In this document: piece by piece, positions 52,022 to 62,315 of the stretch
Position numbering within the stretch: the first letter of the stretch is position 1
Layout: every line of letters starts with the position of its first letter
DNA from: Nitzschia sp. DOCU1
Taxonomy: Eukaryota > Bacillariophyta > Bacillariophyceae > Bacillariales > Bacillariaceae
DNA length: 64,000 nt
Assembly (NCBI GenBank): GCA_951394045.1
Contig: OX595995.1
Span: 2,227,237 to 2,291,236, forward strand
Reading direction: 5' to 3'
Notes under the pieces: model-generated
What the model was told of the DNA's origin: nothing
What the model saw: the letters and a program-made list of their open reading frames with translations, nothing else
Database searches by the model: none
Program-made: the position numbers and the translations under genes

Positions 52022-52473
52022 CACAGCAGTCTTGTACCCGCCCACCATTATCACCATCCAAGAACACTCCACTGTCAACCTGCAACCCACCAATATCACA
52101 ATCCAAGAACACTCCACTGTCAACCTGCAACCCACCAATATCACAATCCAAGAACACTCCACTGTCAACCTGCAACCCACCAATATCACAATCCAAGAAC
52201 ACTCCCATGAAGCAACATTTGTTTGGCCCACTCTTGAGTATTCCTCAACAATTCCCAAGTCCACTGCCCCCTTGTTGTCCCGCCATGCATTTGACTGCTC
52301 CCACCACTCCCTACCAGCCGCCATGCACCACCAGTGAGACTGCTACACAGCAGTCAGTTTTTCAAATCCAGTAAACATATTGTGTGTCTACGAGCATCAC
52401 TTGAAGAAGCCAAGAAACCTTGATCAGAGAAAGTGTACATTGTCATTCAAGATGAGGAACAATTGGAGTGGTT
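52022..52473 (+). repeat. Repeat A, copy 1, with a 45-bp tandem repeat
   Basis: 452 bp. It includes about four units of a 45-bp repeat (AATATCACAATCCAAGAACA...), an open but uncharacterised coding-like stretch. It recurs at 55721-56127 with one fewer unit. Confidence 0.9.
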
Positions 52474-52495
52474 GACAGACTGGACATCAACACAT

Positions 52496-52651
52496 TCAAT
52501 TTGTCATTGATACAAATTTGCTGGTGAGCAGTTTGTGCAGAGTACTTAAGTCTATTTTCCAGAGTAAATGCACATGTGGTGAGCAAATTGCTCCAGTAAA
52601 TGCACATGTGGTCAGTGAATTGCTCCAGTACTATGTGGTCTGATATCGGAT
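52496..52651 (+). repeat. Repeat B, copy 2 (interrupted by the gag-only element)
   Basis: Matches 51175-51330 and stops exactly where the LTR starts at 52652. In copy 1 the next bases are AGCAAGGTG, so the LTR element inserted into this repeat. Confidence 0.9.
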
Positions 52652-53700
52652 TGTAGACGAATCTACTGAACACACATAAAGCATGTAGTATCCTAGTGAC
52701 TACGCCTACCTATACATGTAATCGCCATATCGCAAGGAGTCAAAGCAGTCACACAAACCAAGACAAGACTCAATCCGTGATTTGACTCGCTGGACTAAAA
52801 CGAAACAAGACTGAAAACTATTATTCTAAGAGTCTCCATGAAAGCAAGACTCAACTTCAGAGTGTCTAAGAGTCTCTCAGAGTCTCTATAAAAACAAGAT
52901 TCAAAACCAAAACAACAATAATCACAAACATTTGATCATTTTGTAGTTCTCATTTAAAATAAAAATCCAAATTATAAAAAACCCATTGCAAGATTAAGAG
53001 TCGTGTTCTCTCAAGCCCTCTGACCTCTCTCAAGGCAAGGTACCCTCTATCCACAACAAGACAAGTGTTCTCATACCCCAACAGAGACCTACCCAGGCTC
53101 TGTGCTGATAACTACTAGCAGCCCCAAGGCTAGCTACTGCTCTCTAAGTTCCCAAGAGGAACGACCTATACTACGCTACGCGCTGGTAATACTTTATACT
53201 CAAAGCTACGTGCTCTCAAGACCTGTACCAAGCTACGCGCTGGTAACTTTATCAAGGCCCTAAACTATCTGAAGCTATGCGCTCATTGGTGTTCCTACGA
53301 GGAACAACTCTCTATCAAGCCACGTGCCCTTAAAGTTCCCAGAGAGGAACGATCGTACCGAAGCTACGCGCTCGTACGCCCCTTATCCCACAAGCTACGC
53401 GCTTTCAGTTCCCAAATAGTGGAACAACTGTACTGAAGCTACGCGCTCGTACAATAAATCTTATTCCCCAAATTACACATATTCAAGCGACACAGGTACT
53501 AAGCCACGCGCTGGTAACCGCACCGTACTGAAGCTACGCGCTCGTACATAACCCTTATTTTCCAAACTACGCGATTTCAAATCGACACTGGTACTAAGCT
53601 ACGCGCTGGTAACCGCACCGTACTGAAGCTACGCGCTTGTACAATTTCCTTATTTTCGAAACTACGTGTGTTCGAATCTTATACCACTACACTACGTGCA
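52652..53700 (+). repeat. 5' LTR (right edge approximate)
   Basis: The left edge is exact. The right edge lies near 53690-53700, inferred from CTACA at 53687-53691 as the partner of TGTAG. It cannot be checked because the other LTR is truncated. Confidence 0.6.
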
Positions 53701-53705
53701 TACAC
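53170..53705 (+). repeat. Array of about 15 AAGCTACGCGCT motifs
   Basis: Copies at about 53175, 53206, 53231, 53271, 53319, 53360, 53391, 53437, 53501, 53531, 53563, 53596, 53623, 53658 and 53688. Spacing is irregular, often followed by GGTAAC or CGTACA. It lies in the LTR/leader just upstream of gag. Confidence 0.85.
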
Positions 53706-53730
53706 TATACCCTGGTAACGTGACGATACC

Positions 53731-55077
53731 ATGACCGGCCAACAACAGTCTCGTGCCACAAGGCTTGACACTGTCAAGTCAATCTACAAGACACTTGAGT
53801 TCTCAGATGAGGAGATTGAGTTCCTGATCAAGAAAGGATACAAATCACCCCTCTCTATTCTCCATGCTTACGGAGCAGGAGACAAAATCTACAAGCTCGT
53901 ATGCGACGAGTTCCCGGAAGGCCTATGTGATACACTTCACCACCTTGGTGCCTACTTTGTTTGGCATCAGAAGGCAAAAGGTGAATTATCTGATTTCACA
54001 AGCTTCACTCTTGAAGAGTTTGAGGCATTTATCCCAGAAGATCCAAAGTCCAATCAGAAAGGGGGAGCTACTGTTTCTGGCACTCCTACCCATAATACTG
54101 GACGACCCATTAGCGTCAAGATTTCTGATTACCCAACATTCAGTGGGAAGAGCCAGGATTTCAACCAGTTCTATGAAAAATTTACTGCTACGGCAGAACT
54201 TCAAGGTATTGGATACCTACTCAAGCCTGATACCGACCATGATAACAAATTTCTGAACGACCCTAAGTACAAGGCAGACTGTGCAATGCTGTACTCGATC
54301 CTGAAACACACCTGTGCATCTGGCCATGCACTCCCAAAAGTCAAAGCACTCAAGGACACCCAAGATGGTTATGCTGTATTTCAAACCCTCTACAACTCGT
54401 ACTATGCGTACGGGAACACAGAGCAATATGCTAGTTCATGTCTAGAGAAATTGCTTGCGCTAAAGCTCCATGCAACTTCTGGAATGGATGCTTATCTGTC
54501 AAAACATGAGAACTTGGTGCTCGAACTGCAAGGCATTAACCCTCTGACTGAGAACCAGAAGAAGACAATTCTACTCAATGGCATTGAAGATCCTCTGTAC
54601 GAAACAGTCAAGGACATAGCCAAAGTGAACCAACTTGATTACGAAGCTACGATGATTGAACTACGCCGTGTTGCAAATGAGAAGAAAATGGCAGGCATAA
54701 GCCTAGGTCGACGTACTAACAAACTCAACACAAGTACTGGAAGTGGAACCAAAGGCTACAAGCTCCCAGGCCATGTTTGGAAAGCAATGACCAATACTGA
54801 GCGTAAAGACTACATTCAATCACACAGAGGTCACTACCAAAACTCAAACGAGGTTGATGGCAAAGATCCCAAGAACGAGAAAAACACACGTGATTGCCCA
54901 CCTCGCCAAGCAAATCTACTTGTATCAACCCAAGAGTATGAAGACTCCAATAAGTCTGATGACCCCAAGGACGATGATAAAACCAAGAAGAACTCCATGG
55001 CCGTAACTAATCCCGAACCCGGTGATATCTGGTGCACTTTGAAACCCAAGAAGCGGTCTACTAGCAAGGACAACTAG
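53731..55077 (+). CDS. Gag of the gag-only copia-like element
   Basis: 448 codons from ATG 53731 (GATACCATGACC). N-terminus MTGQQQSRATRLDTVKSIYK. The central gag domain has SGKSQDFNQFYEKFTATAEL, YSILKHTCASGHALPKVKAL, GYAVFQTLYNSYYAYGNTEQ and LHATSGMDAYLSKHENLVLE, the helical pattern of Ty1/copia-type Gag. The tail has NTRDCPPRQANLL and a Lys/Asp-rich end (DPKDDDKTKKNS), but no CCHC zinc knuckle. The frame closes normally 28 bp before the polypurine tract, with no trace of pol. The intact frame and near-identical LTRs imply that selection or recent copying has kept gag. Confidence 0.9.
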   Translation: MTGQQQSRATRLDTVKSIYKTLEFSDEEIEFLIKKGYKSPLSILHAYGAGDKIYKLVCDEFPEGLCDTLHHLGAYFVWHQKAKGELSDFTSFTLEEFEAFIPEDPKSNQKGGATVSGTPTHNTGRPISVKISDYPTFSGKSQDFNQFYEKFTATAELQGIGYLLKPDTDHDNKFLNDPKYKADCAMLYSILKHTCASGHALPKVKALKDTQDGYAVFQTLYNSYYAYGNTEQYASSCLEKLLALKLHATSGMDAYLSKHENLVLELQGINPLTENQKKTILLNGIEDPLYETVKDIAKVNQLDYEATMIELRRVANEKKMAGISLGRRTNKLNTSTGSGTKGYKLPGHVWKAMTNTERKDYIQSHRGHYQNSNEVDGKDPKNEKNTRDCPPRQANLLVSTQEYEDSNKSDDPKDDDKTKKNSMAVTNPEPGDIWCTLKPKKRSTSKDN

Positions 55078-55105
55078 CACAGCTACCCTCACGATAGTGG
55101 CAATT

Positions 55106-55113
55106 AGGGGGAG
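55106..55113 (+). other. Polypurine tract of the gag-only element
   Basis: AGGGGGAG, one base before the right LTR (TGTAGACG at 55115). Confidence 0.75.
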
Positions 55114-55114
55114 T

Positions 55115-55720
55115 TGTAGACGAATCTACTGAACACACATAAGGCATGTAGTATCCTAGTGACTACGCCTACCTATACATGTAATCGCCATATCGCAAGG
55201 AGTCAAAGCAGTCACACAAACCAAGACAAGACTCAATCCGTGATTTGACTCGCTGGACTAAAACGAAACAAGACTGAAAACTATTATTCTAAGAGTCTCC
55301 ATGAAAGCAAGACTCAACTTCAGAGTGTCTAAGAGTCTCTCAGAGTCTCTATAAAAACAAGATTCAAAACCAAAACAACAATAATCACAAACATTTGATC
55401 ATTTTGTAGTTCTCATTTAAAATAAAAATCCAAATTATAAAAAACCCATTGCAAGATTAAGAGTCGTGTTCTCTCAAGCCCTCTGACCTCTCTCAAGGCA
55501 AGGTACCCTCTATCCACAACAAGACAAGTGTTCTCATACCCCAACAGAGACCTACCCAGGCTCTGTGCTGATAACTACTAGCAGCCCCAAGGCTAGCTAC
55601 TGCTCTCTAAGTTCCCAAGAGGAACGACCTATACTACGCTACGCGCTGGTAATACTTTATACTCAAAGCTACGTGCTCTCAAGACCTGTACCAAGCTACG
55701 CGCTGGTAACTTTATCAAGG
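55115..55720 (+). repeat. 3' LTR, truncated
   Basis: 606 bp corresponding to the first part of 52652-53700. It stops within TTTATCAAGG and passes directly into repeat A copy 2. Confidence 0.9.
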
Positions 55721-56127
55721 CACAGCAGTCTTGTACCCGCCCACCATTATCACCATCCAAGAACACTCCACTGTCAACCTGCAACACACCAATATCACAA
55801 TCCAAGAACACTCCACTGTCAACCTGCAACCCACCAATATCACAATCCAAGAACACTCCCATGAAGCAACATTTGTTTGGCCCACTCTTGAGTATTCCTC
55901 AACAATTCCCAAGTCCACTGCCCCCTTGTTGTCCCGCCATGCATTTGACTGCTCCCACCACTCCCTACCAGCCGCCATGCACCACCAGTGAGACTGCTAC
56001 ACAGCAGTCAGTTTTTCAAATCCAGTAAACATATTGTGTGTCTACGAGCATCACTTGAAGAAGCCAAGAAACCTTGATCAGAGAAAGTGTACATTGTCAT
56101 TCAAGATGAGGAACAATTGGAGTGGTT
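55721..56127 (+). repeat. Repeat A, copy 2
   Basis: 407 bp, matching 52022-52473 with one fewer 45-bp unit. It diverges from copy 1 exactly where TTAGGGTTAGGG begins. Confidence 0.9.
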
Positions 56128-56230
56128 AGGGTTAGGGTAATTGGTAATGGGTAAAAGGGAAAAGGAAGAAGGGAAAAGGAAAAAGGAAAGTAGGAATAGG
56201 AATAGGGATAGTGGGGAAAATAGGAATAGG
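56126..56230 (+). repeat. Telomere-like motif and purine-rich tract
   Basis: TTAGGGTTAGGG (56126-56137) is followed by TAATTGGTAATGGGTAAAAG, GGGAAAAGGAA runs and AATAGG repeats. Confidence 0.85.
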
Positions 56231-56483
56231 AATAGGACTAGGAAACAGCAGAGTTGGAAACATAGAATTTTAAGTAAAATGAGAAGAATGGGAGAAGATG
56301 AGGTTTCACTACATTATCATACTTTGTCATCAGTCTTCTTTATGCATTAATCTCCCATTGATATCATGTTCGTTCATACAACCTTCCTCAGCTCATCATA
56401 TTTGTTCATACTTACATATGCGCAACCTCTTCATGAATCTACCTCTGATCATACTTGTTGCTCATATAAGCCACCCCAGCTTG

Positions 56484-56858
56484 TCATGCTCACTCATACA
56501 GCCTCTTTGTCTTGTTACTTCATCGATAGATATGTGGATAAGTAGTTAGGTAGACAGGTAGTTATGCTGGTAGTTCGCCTGCTTCTTAGAAACGAGCCCC
56601 ATAAAGTTACAGCTTTTCTTGAGATACTGAATTCATGCATCTCATAGCTTGCTTGTAGTAAGGACTCAAGTATGTCATGCTGACTTATGCAGCCTTTTTG
56701 TATTGTCACCTCATAGATGGATATGTGGATAGTTAGCTAGGTAGCTAGTTAGTTGTGCTGTTAGTTCGCCTGCTTCTTAGAAATGAGCCCAACAGAGTTG
56801 TCAGCTTCCCTTGAGATACTGAATTCAGGATTCTCATAGCCTGCAAGTAGTAAGGACC
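56484..56858 (+). repeat. 191-bp tandem repeat, 2 copies
   Basis: Copies begin TCATGCTCACTCATACAGCC (56484) and TCATGCTGACTTATGCAGCC (56675). Both include TAGTTCGCCTGCTTCTTAGA. Non-coding. Confidence 0.8.
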
Positions 56859-57076
56859 CCACCATTGCTGACTGTTCTACATCATCTGAATGCTATAAAA
56901 TACATAAAAAGGTAGTTAAATTGTTTATGGTGAAGAAATTGAAACGCGCACCAACAAGATACTGCATGATGTTCCCTTGCTTCCATTACTGATTGGACCA
57001 TTTGACCACCACTATCTCCAAACAAAGCATTGTGCACGTGATCCACACCACTCACCCTGTGTGGCTTGTTATACTG

Positions 57077-57480
57077 GTTGTGGGAGTGAAACAACTACTG
57101 AAAATGGACCAGTATTGGTGGAGATATGAACAATTTCCATTGTAGCTGGTGGGTGTCCAGTAGTAAGGTAGTTAGAAAGCTTTGTGGATTTATTTCACAA
57201 CAAAGGCCGTCTTTGTGTTGTCATACAGGTTGTGGGAGTGAAACAACTACTGAAAATGGACCAGTATTGGTGGAGATATGAACAATTTCCATTGTAGCTG
57301 GTGGGTGTCCAGTAGTAAGGTAGTTAGAAAGCTTTGTGGATTTATTTCACAACAAAGGCCGTCTTTGTGTAGTCATACAGGTTGTGGGAGTGAAACAACT
57401 ACTGAAAATGGACCAGTATTGGTGGAGATATGAACAATTTCATTTGTAGCTTGTGGCTCTCCAGTAGTAAGGTACACTGG
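57077..57480 (+). repeat. 152-bp tandem repeat, 2.7 copies
   Basis: GTTGTGGGAGTGAAACAACT starts at 57077, 57229 and 57381. The first two copies are almost identical and the third decays after about 90 bp. Non-coding. Confidence 0.95.
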
Positions 57481-57835
57481 TCGTGTGCAGTGCAGAGAAA
57501 AAACTAGTTCAGTACAATCATACATATTCCCAGTCATGCATAAAGGGGCTGATTAAGTTTTTTAAAAATAAAAACTAATGTAGTCCATGTTCGCATTACT
57601 TATATATTTGATAAGCCCATCTTCCAACACTGTCCTGAGTGGCTGAGTGGCACAAGATGAGGTCTCGGGATGGATACCCGAAAAAAGCAAATCCTTCTTG
57701 TGCATACTTATCCTCATAGGTACAGTACCACCCTGCTGATAGTTAGGTAGGTAGTCACCATCTCGTTGGTAGTCAGGATAGGTAGGTTAATACTAACCTA
57801 CTTAACCTACTACTAATAGCTAGTTCCTGTTGGAG

Positions 57836-58600
57836 ATGGCGATCGGATCATCATCATCCGGTCTCGATACGTCTGGCGGCACATCCGGTTCGACAATTGG
57901 CGCCGTTCATCAAGGGCTTGGCATCAACTCTTTTCTCCCACAGTCAACATCGGCTTCTCTCTTACAGACTGCGTTGGCAGGAGGGTTGGGTGGTGGACTG
58001 GCAGGGAGTCTAAACAGCGACCATTCTCTCCTCGGGTCGGCCCTCAATTCCAGTGATGTCGCATCCCTGCTGGCCCGGCGCTATCAACAGCAACATCAGG
58101 ACCAAGAAAGACTAGCAGCAATGGCTGCAGTTGGGCTCGGAGGTGATTCCACCACTGGTTCATCGCGTTTTCTCGGGCCTACTGCTGCTTCCTTGCTAGG
58201 TTCGTCTGGTCAGCAGCATTCCCTCCTTGCACAACTACTCGGTGGTGTTGGTGGTGCTGGCCTTTCTCCTAGTAGCCCTCTTCCCACCGCGCCCTCAACA
58301 AGGGCGTCATCCGAGCTGCAACGGTACTTGGCCGAGTCTCGAGGCCAAGGTCGCCGCAGCAGCGCTACTGCCACAAGTAGTAATTCTGTCACCTCTCCCC
58401 GGGCGGGCCTCCTCCCCACATTGACTACTACCGATCCATCTGGGGCTACAGGTGTCGCCGCCACTCATCCCTTACTTCGCCGCCGCATCTCGGGCTCTGC
58501 TTCCGCGTTGGCATCGGCTCTTCTACACGGGCGCCGTGGTGGAAGTACGAGTGACGAGAAGGAACAAGAATCCCCAACACGTAACGAATCCAGCAGGTGA
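57836..58600 (+). CDS. Low-complexity Ser/Gly/Leu-rich protein
   Basis: 254 codons from ATG 57836; the frame is closed by a TAG at 57821, so this is the likely start. The first 70 residues are Gly/Ser-rich (GGTSGSTIGAVHQGLGINSF, LAGGLGGGLAGSLNSDHSLL). A Gln-rich stretch follows (YQQQHQDQERLAAMAAVGLG), then Ser/Leu-rich and Arg-rich parts (THPLLRRRISGSASALASAL), ending in an acidic SDEKEQESPTRNE. There is no folded domain, signal or membrane segment. The composition resembles regulatory tails of transcription or RNA-binding proteins in algae, but function is unknown. It is the first host-like gene after the repeat region. Confidence 0.5.
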   Translation: MAIGSSSSGLDTSGGTSGSTIGAVHQGLGINSFLPQSTSASLLQTALAGGLGGGLAGSLNSDHSLLGSALNSSDVASLLARRYQQQHQDQERLAAMAAVGLGGDSTTGSSRFLGPTAASLLGSSGQQHSLLAQLLGGVGGAGLSPSSPLPTAPSTRASSELQRYLAESRGQGRRSSATATSSNSVTSPRAGLLPTLTTTDPSGATGVAATHPLLRRRISGSASALASALLHGRRGGSTSDEKEQESPTRNESSR

Positions 58601-59871
58601 AACAAGATGGCGATTTGTTCAAAGAAGCAGACAGACAGCAGCCGTCGTTACGCCCGCATCATCATCGTCGTCATGCACAAAGAAGTTCATGCACAAAAGC
58701 CCCAATTACAAACAGAACTGGACTATACCCAGTTTCTTTGACACACCTTGTCTAAACTGATTCGCAGTCGTCTTGTTGTTACTACAACAAAGGCCTGCGC
58801 TACTATTTTGATGATGGACCATACTACTACTACTACTAGCATTCTGTTGTATATTTGTTGTACATTTTTCTTTAGCCGAAACTACTAGTAGTTCTCAAGA
58901 CGAAATAGCTAGTTCTACTAGCTACCAACATGATTCTTTACTAACCGCCGTTAACATTCCTACTACAAACTTCTACTCCACTCCACTACTAGAACATGCT
59001 GCTACATTCTACGACTATACAAACTTCGCTCTACCGGTATCTTGCTCGAGACGTGGCTCTTGGCAGTGCCAACCATTTTATCTGGCCTAACATGTACTAC
59101 ATGTCTGGAGCGAGAATTGCGAGAAAGATCTCCATGTTCTTGTGACGGCCGAAGCGGCGGTCGATGGCAATCGCTTGGTTCTCGTTGTTGGCGAGCGTGC
59201 TGTCAGTTTCTGTCCTAGATACAGCCCACTGGTTTGGTAATAACTAAGAGGGTACGTAGGTAGCATCCTCGAGCATCGATCCATCAAACACAACAACTGG
59301 ATGGATGTTGTCTCGTTCGACCATGGTCGTTGTGTCCTTGTGTGATTTGTTTGTGTTCATTGTATACCCACTGTAAAAAAGGCTTGCAATAAAGGATGAT
59401 CCGGTTCGCTGAGTAATCTCCATCGCCGGCCATGATAATGTTGCATCAAACACCACAGAAACAAATCGTCCTCAATAATTTCATTGGCGTCATCCAGGAT
59501 TCCAGCCGCAAAAAAGAGAGACACCATCACCAACAAATGTCCTGCTAATATTACCACCACCATGTTATTGTCGTTGTTGCCATTGTGTGTTGTTGTTGTT
59601 GTTGCTGCTGTGTTTTGTGTTTGCCCGTCGTCATGGCGTTGTGTGGAGAGGGCAAGAAGGCGACAAGAAGCACACATCAAGAATGGATGAGAAGCCCATC
59701 TTGGAAAAAGGGAACGCTCCGTGGTCGAAGGAGTCGCAATTTTTGGCGCGCACCTTTTGAGGGTCGTCGGAGTCTCCCCCGCGCTCCGACAACGACGCGG
59801 AAAGATCTTCTGCCCCACTTTCCTTCGCAGATCTATCTCGACGACAATGATCATTGCCTTTTGAAACAAAG
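58601..59871. other. Intergenic region
   Basis: About 1.27 kb with CTA/TAC microsatellites near 58825-58840 and 58880-58920. Open stretches on both strands are short or highly repetitive (Val or Thr runs from GTT repeats). No gene is supported. Confidence 0.45.
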
Positions 59872-62076
59872 ATGCTTTCTCCCATGACGACGACACCACC
59901 ACCACCACCACATCCCTCGTCGTCGTTTGTTTCAACGACGACGACTAGTTTTCCCTTTTACTCTTCGTCCTTGACATTGCGTCTACTCAGACCATGGGAA
60001 TACTTGGTGACGGTCAATCATTCGAGTCTATGGCAAAAGCATGTCGCTTGGGCCAAACCAGATGGGGCTCATCTCAAACAATACATCACAGGGCACTATT
60101 CCAGCAACATGGTGTTGCTGAGTTTATTATTGACGGCTTGCCTCAACATTTTTTTCAATTCCTCCCAGGAACTTTCTCATTTACGCCGAGCCCTGGGCGG
60201 ACATGGATGGAAAACGACAACAACAGAGGAAGCAGTATTTCCTCCTCATGTGTCTTCCTTTCCTCCACTGACATTTTGGATTGGATTGTTGCTATTGTGT
60301 GATATTTTTGTTACACTCATGGGATTGGTGGCAACCTTTACCTTGTGGGGTATGATTTCGGCCATTTCCGATGCCAATGCCCATTGTTTGTTGAGGTCAA
60401 GTCTCGGACAATATGCAATGAGTTTACCACCTCGACTCGTAGTGGCCAGTTTGTACATTTTCTTATTGTGGAGTAGTTTGTTTGTGTTGGAGTTGGTATT
60501 AGTGCAAGTGGCATGGATGTTGGTGGCGAGTTTGGTGGTTTTGTTTTTGGGGGCCATTGTCATTCCCCTCTCGGCCTTGGGTCGTCTCATTGTCGATGCG
60601 GGAGGCATGGCGCAAACACCAATCTTGCCTCTGGAACTGGAACAACAATTATTGCCCAGTGGATTACAGGCCTCATTACTATTAAGAGCTCTGCATCGAC
60701 AACAAAAACAAAAACAACAATCTGCGGCGGCAGCGGCAGCCGGAGAGCAGGGACAGCCTTTGCACCCAGACAACCATCCAGAAGAACCTGACGATATTGT
60801 TTCGAGTCAATATCGAAGAAAACGAAAACATCAACGGCAGACACGGGTTTCACGAAATGATGAGGATAGAGATCGTGTTGGATTTGGATCCACTCCTGCT
60901 ACTACTGGAGCAGGGGACAGCAACATCAACTACTACCGGCCTCCCAGAGCAAGTCCTTCCAAGCCGGCGGCATTCTCCGCTACTACTAGACAAGTGGACG
61001 ACGACGCGCTGGTAGGACTTTTTCCTCTTGGTGACGACCCAAATGCTACGTCTACTAGCGCGCCCTCATCTCCCATGAAACGCACCCAGCATCATCGACG
61101 GAGTGAAAGTGGGGATACCATGGCCTCGGACTATTTGTGGCTCCCACGAGCATCCGTACTCAATTCGGCCGTGTCCAAGAAACAACTCTACGATTTGGTA
61201 GAATCGTCACTGTCGACTACAACGAGGGCGGCCACTAGTAGTCAAAGGAACGATAGGCGGCCTTCGAACGTCAATGAAGGGGGATCGGGTGCTACTGCCG
61301 CGGAAATTCTAAAAGAAGACAAGGCTCAAGATGCAGCAGATGTGGAAGCACCACTGCCACCGACATCGGCTACTACCCATAGTTCCAACATGGACGATGA
61401 TGATTTGTTACAGCCTCTATTACTTCCATCGACGCCGACGATTCAACGTCCTTCGGCGTTGAGTCAACACCATCGTCGGGCTAGTTCTACTGCGACTGCC
61501 TTGTTGGCACACGAGTGGACTCAGGATGCGCATGTTCGAGAAATGTACGGTGCGGCCATGCCTGCAGAAATACCCATGGAAGAAATTGAATTTGAAAATG
61601 CTGGTCGACGACGATCCTACTCGGCTTGGTCCTTGTCTCCGTGGTGGAGTGCAAGTACGTCGCATCTGGAAGTTGAACCACCACAAGATATAGGCGTGAC
61701 TACGCCATCTACCTCTTGGGATCATGAGAATCCTCCAAATCGAACAAGTGTTGCTCCGAATAGTACTGACATTTCTCGACGGTGGGTTGCAGCAGCAGCG
61801 GATGAACTGCGGCAGCCTCTTTTGTCGAATCCTACAACGCCAACCAGTGGTCCTACAGCTACTAGCCATGACGGCAGCAGAGAAACTCCCAGTGGCAATG
61901 CCACGACACCGCCACGCCGTCCTTGGATGGCTACTACTGCCGCAAGACACACTAGAGCGGGCTTATCCCCTAATAGCAGGAGTCTTACCTCGAACGACGA
62001 CGACGACGACACCAGGTCTCTGCTGCAAGGAGAACAAATCATCGAGCAGCCTGCTCTAGACGAGGAGGAAGAGTAG
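59872..62076 (+). CDS. Four-pass membrane protein with a long disordered tail
   Basis: 734 codons from ATG 59872. Residues 1-35 are Thr/Pro/Ser-rich. Four hydrophobic segments follow: about 79-96 (MVLLSLLLTACLNIFF), 133-165 (LTFWIGLLLLCDIFVTLMGL), 188-212 (RLVVASLYIFLLWSSLFVL) and 213-238 (AWMLVASLVVLFLGAIVIPL). From about 245 on the chain is polar and low in complexity: Gln/Ala runs, a basic stretch (YRRKRKHQRQTRVSRNDEDR), many Ser/Thr-Pro sites, repeated leucine-acidic pieces (DDDDLLQPLLLPS, ELRQPLLSNP) and an acidic end (ALDEEEE). The QPLL-type motifs resemble sorting signals of endomembrane proteins, which is inference. No family was recognised; the 4-TM layout alone does not identify a channel. 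Confidence 0.7.
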   Translation: MLSPMTTTPPPPPHPSSSFVSTTTTSFPFYSSSLTLRLLRPWEYLVTVNHSSLWQKHVAWAKPDGAHLKQYITGHYSSNMVLLSLLLTACLNIFFNSSQELSHLRRALGGHGWKTTTTEEAVFPPHVSSFPPLTFWIGLLLLCDIFVTLMGLVATFTLWGMISAISDANAHCLLRSSLGQYAMSLPPRLVVASLYIFLLWSSLFVLELVLVQVAWMLVASLVVLFLGAIVIPLSALGRLIVDAGGMAQTPILPLELEQQLLPSGLQASLLLRALHRQQKQKQQSAAAAAAGEQGQPLHPDNHPEEPDDIVSSQYRRKRKHQRQTRVSRNDEDRDRVGFGSTPATTGAGDSNINYYRPPRASPSKPAAFSATTRQVDDDALVGLFPLGDDPNATSTSAPSSPMKRTQHHRRSESGDTMASDYLWLPRASVLNSAVSKKQLYDLVESSLSTTTRAATSSQRNDRRPSNVNEGGSGATAAEILKEDKAQDAADVEAPLPPTSATTHSSNMDDDDLLQPLLLPSTPTIQRPSALSQHHRRASSTATALLAHEWTQDAHVREMYGAAMPAEIPMEEIEFENAGRRRSYSAWSLSPWWSASTSHLEVEPPQDIGVTTPSTSWDHENPPNRTSVAPNSTDISRRWVAAAADELRQPLLSNPTTPTSGPTATSHDGSRETPSGNATTPPRRPWMATTAARHTRAGLSPNSRSLTSNDDDDDTRSLLQGEQIIEQPALDEEEE

Positions 62077-62315
62077 TAGAAATAGTCAACCATTACTGCT
62101 AGTACCTAGCTAGCCATCGTTGTCGAATAGCATCGCAACTACACTGTCTAGTAGTAGAGGGTGGCGTTTCCCATGGTTACGACGTAGAATAGTACCTACT
62201 GCAACAAACTGCCACTTCGAGGATGCGCGAAGGTGTAGCCCCAGTTAGACGCGCTTCGATCGTAGTTAGCCTCACTATTGCATGGCTCCTCAGACTATCA
62301 CGTCTAGATTAGTTT

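Larger units (their letters stand above)
52652..55720 (+). mobile_element. Gag-only LTR retrotransposon (TR-GAG type, copia-like)
   Basis: Direct repeats start TGTAGACGAATCTACTGAAC at 52652 and 55115. Between them lie an intact gag ORF and, straight after it, a polypurine tract (55106-55113); no protease, integrase or reverse transcriptase is present. The overlapping LTR sequence (about 606 bp) shows one difference by eye (AAAGCATG compared with AAGGCATG), so the insertion is very recent. The right LTR is cut at 55720 and joined to repeat A copy 2. Such an element must borrow pol from a related autonomous one. Confidence 0.88.

Noticed and set aside
52060..52215. CRISPR-like regular repeat
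   Set aside because: The 45-bp units are directly adjacent with no unique spacers, so it is an ordinary minisatellite.
57630..57700. tRNA-Ser-like GAGTGGCTGAGTGGC
   Set aside because: Only the D-arm-like part is present; no matching acceptor stem, anticodon arm or T-arm could be folded.
59872..62076. Orai-type calcium channel
   Set aside because: Only the four-segment layout is similar; the conserved acidic pore residues of the first helix are not seen.
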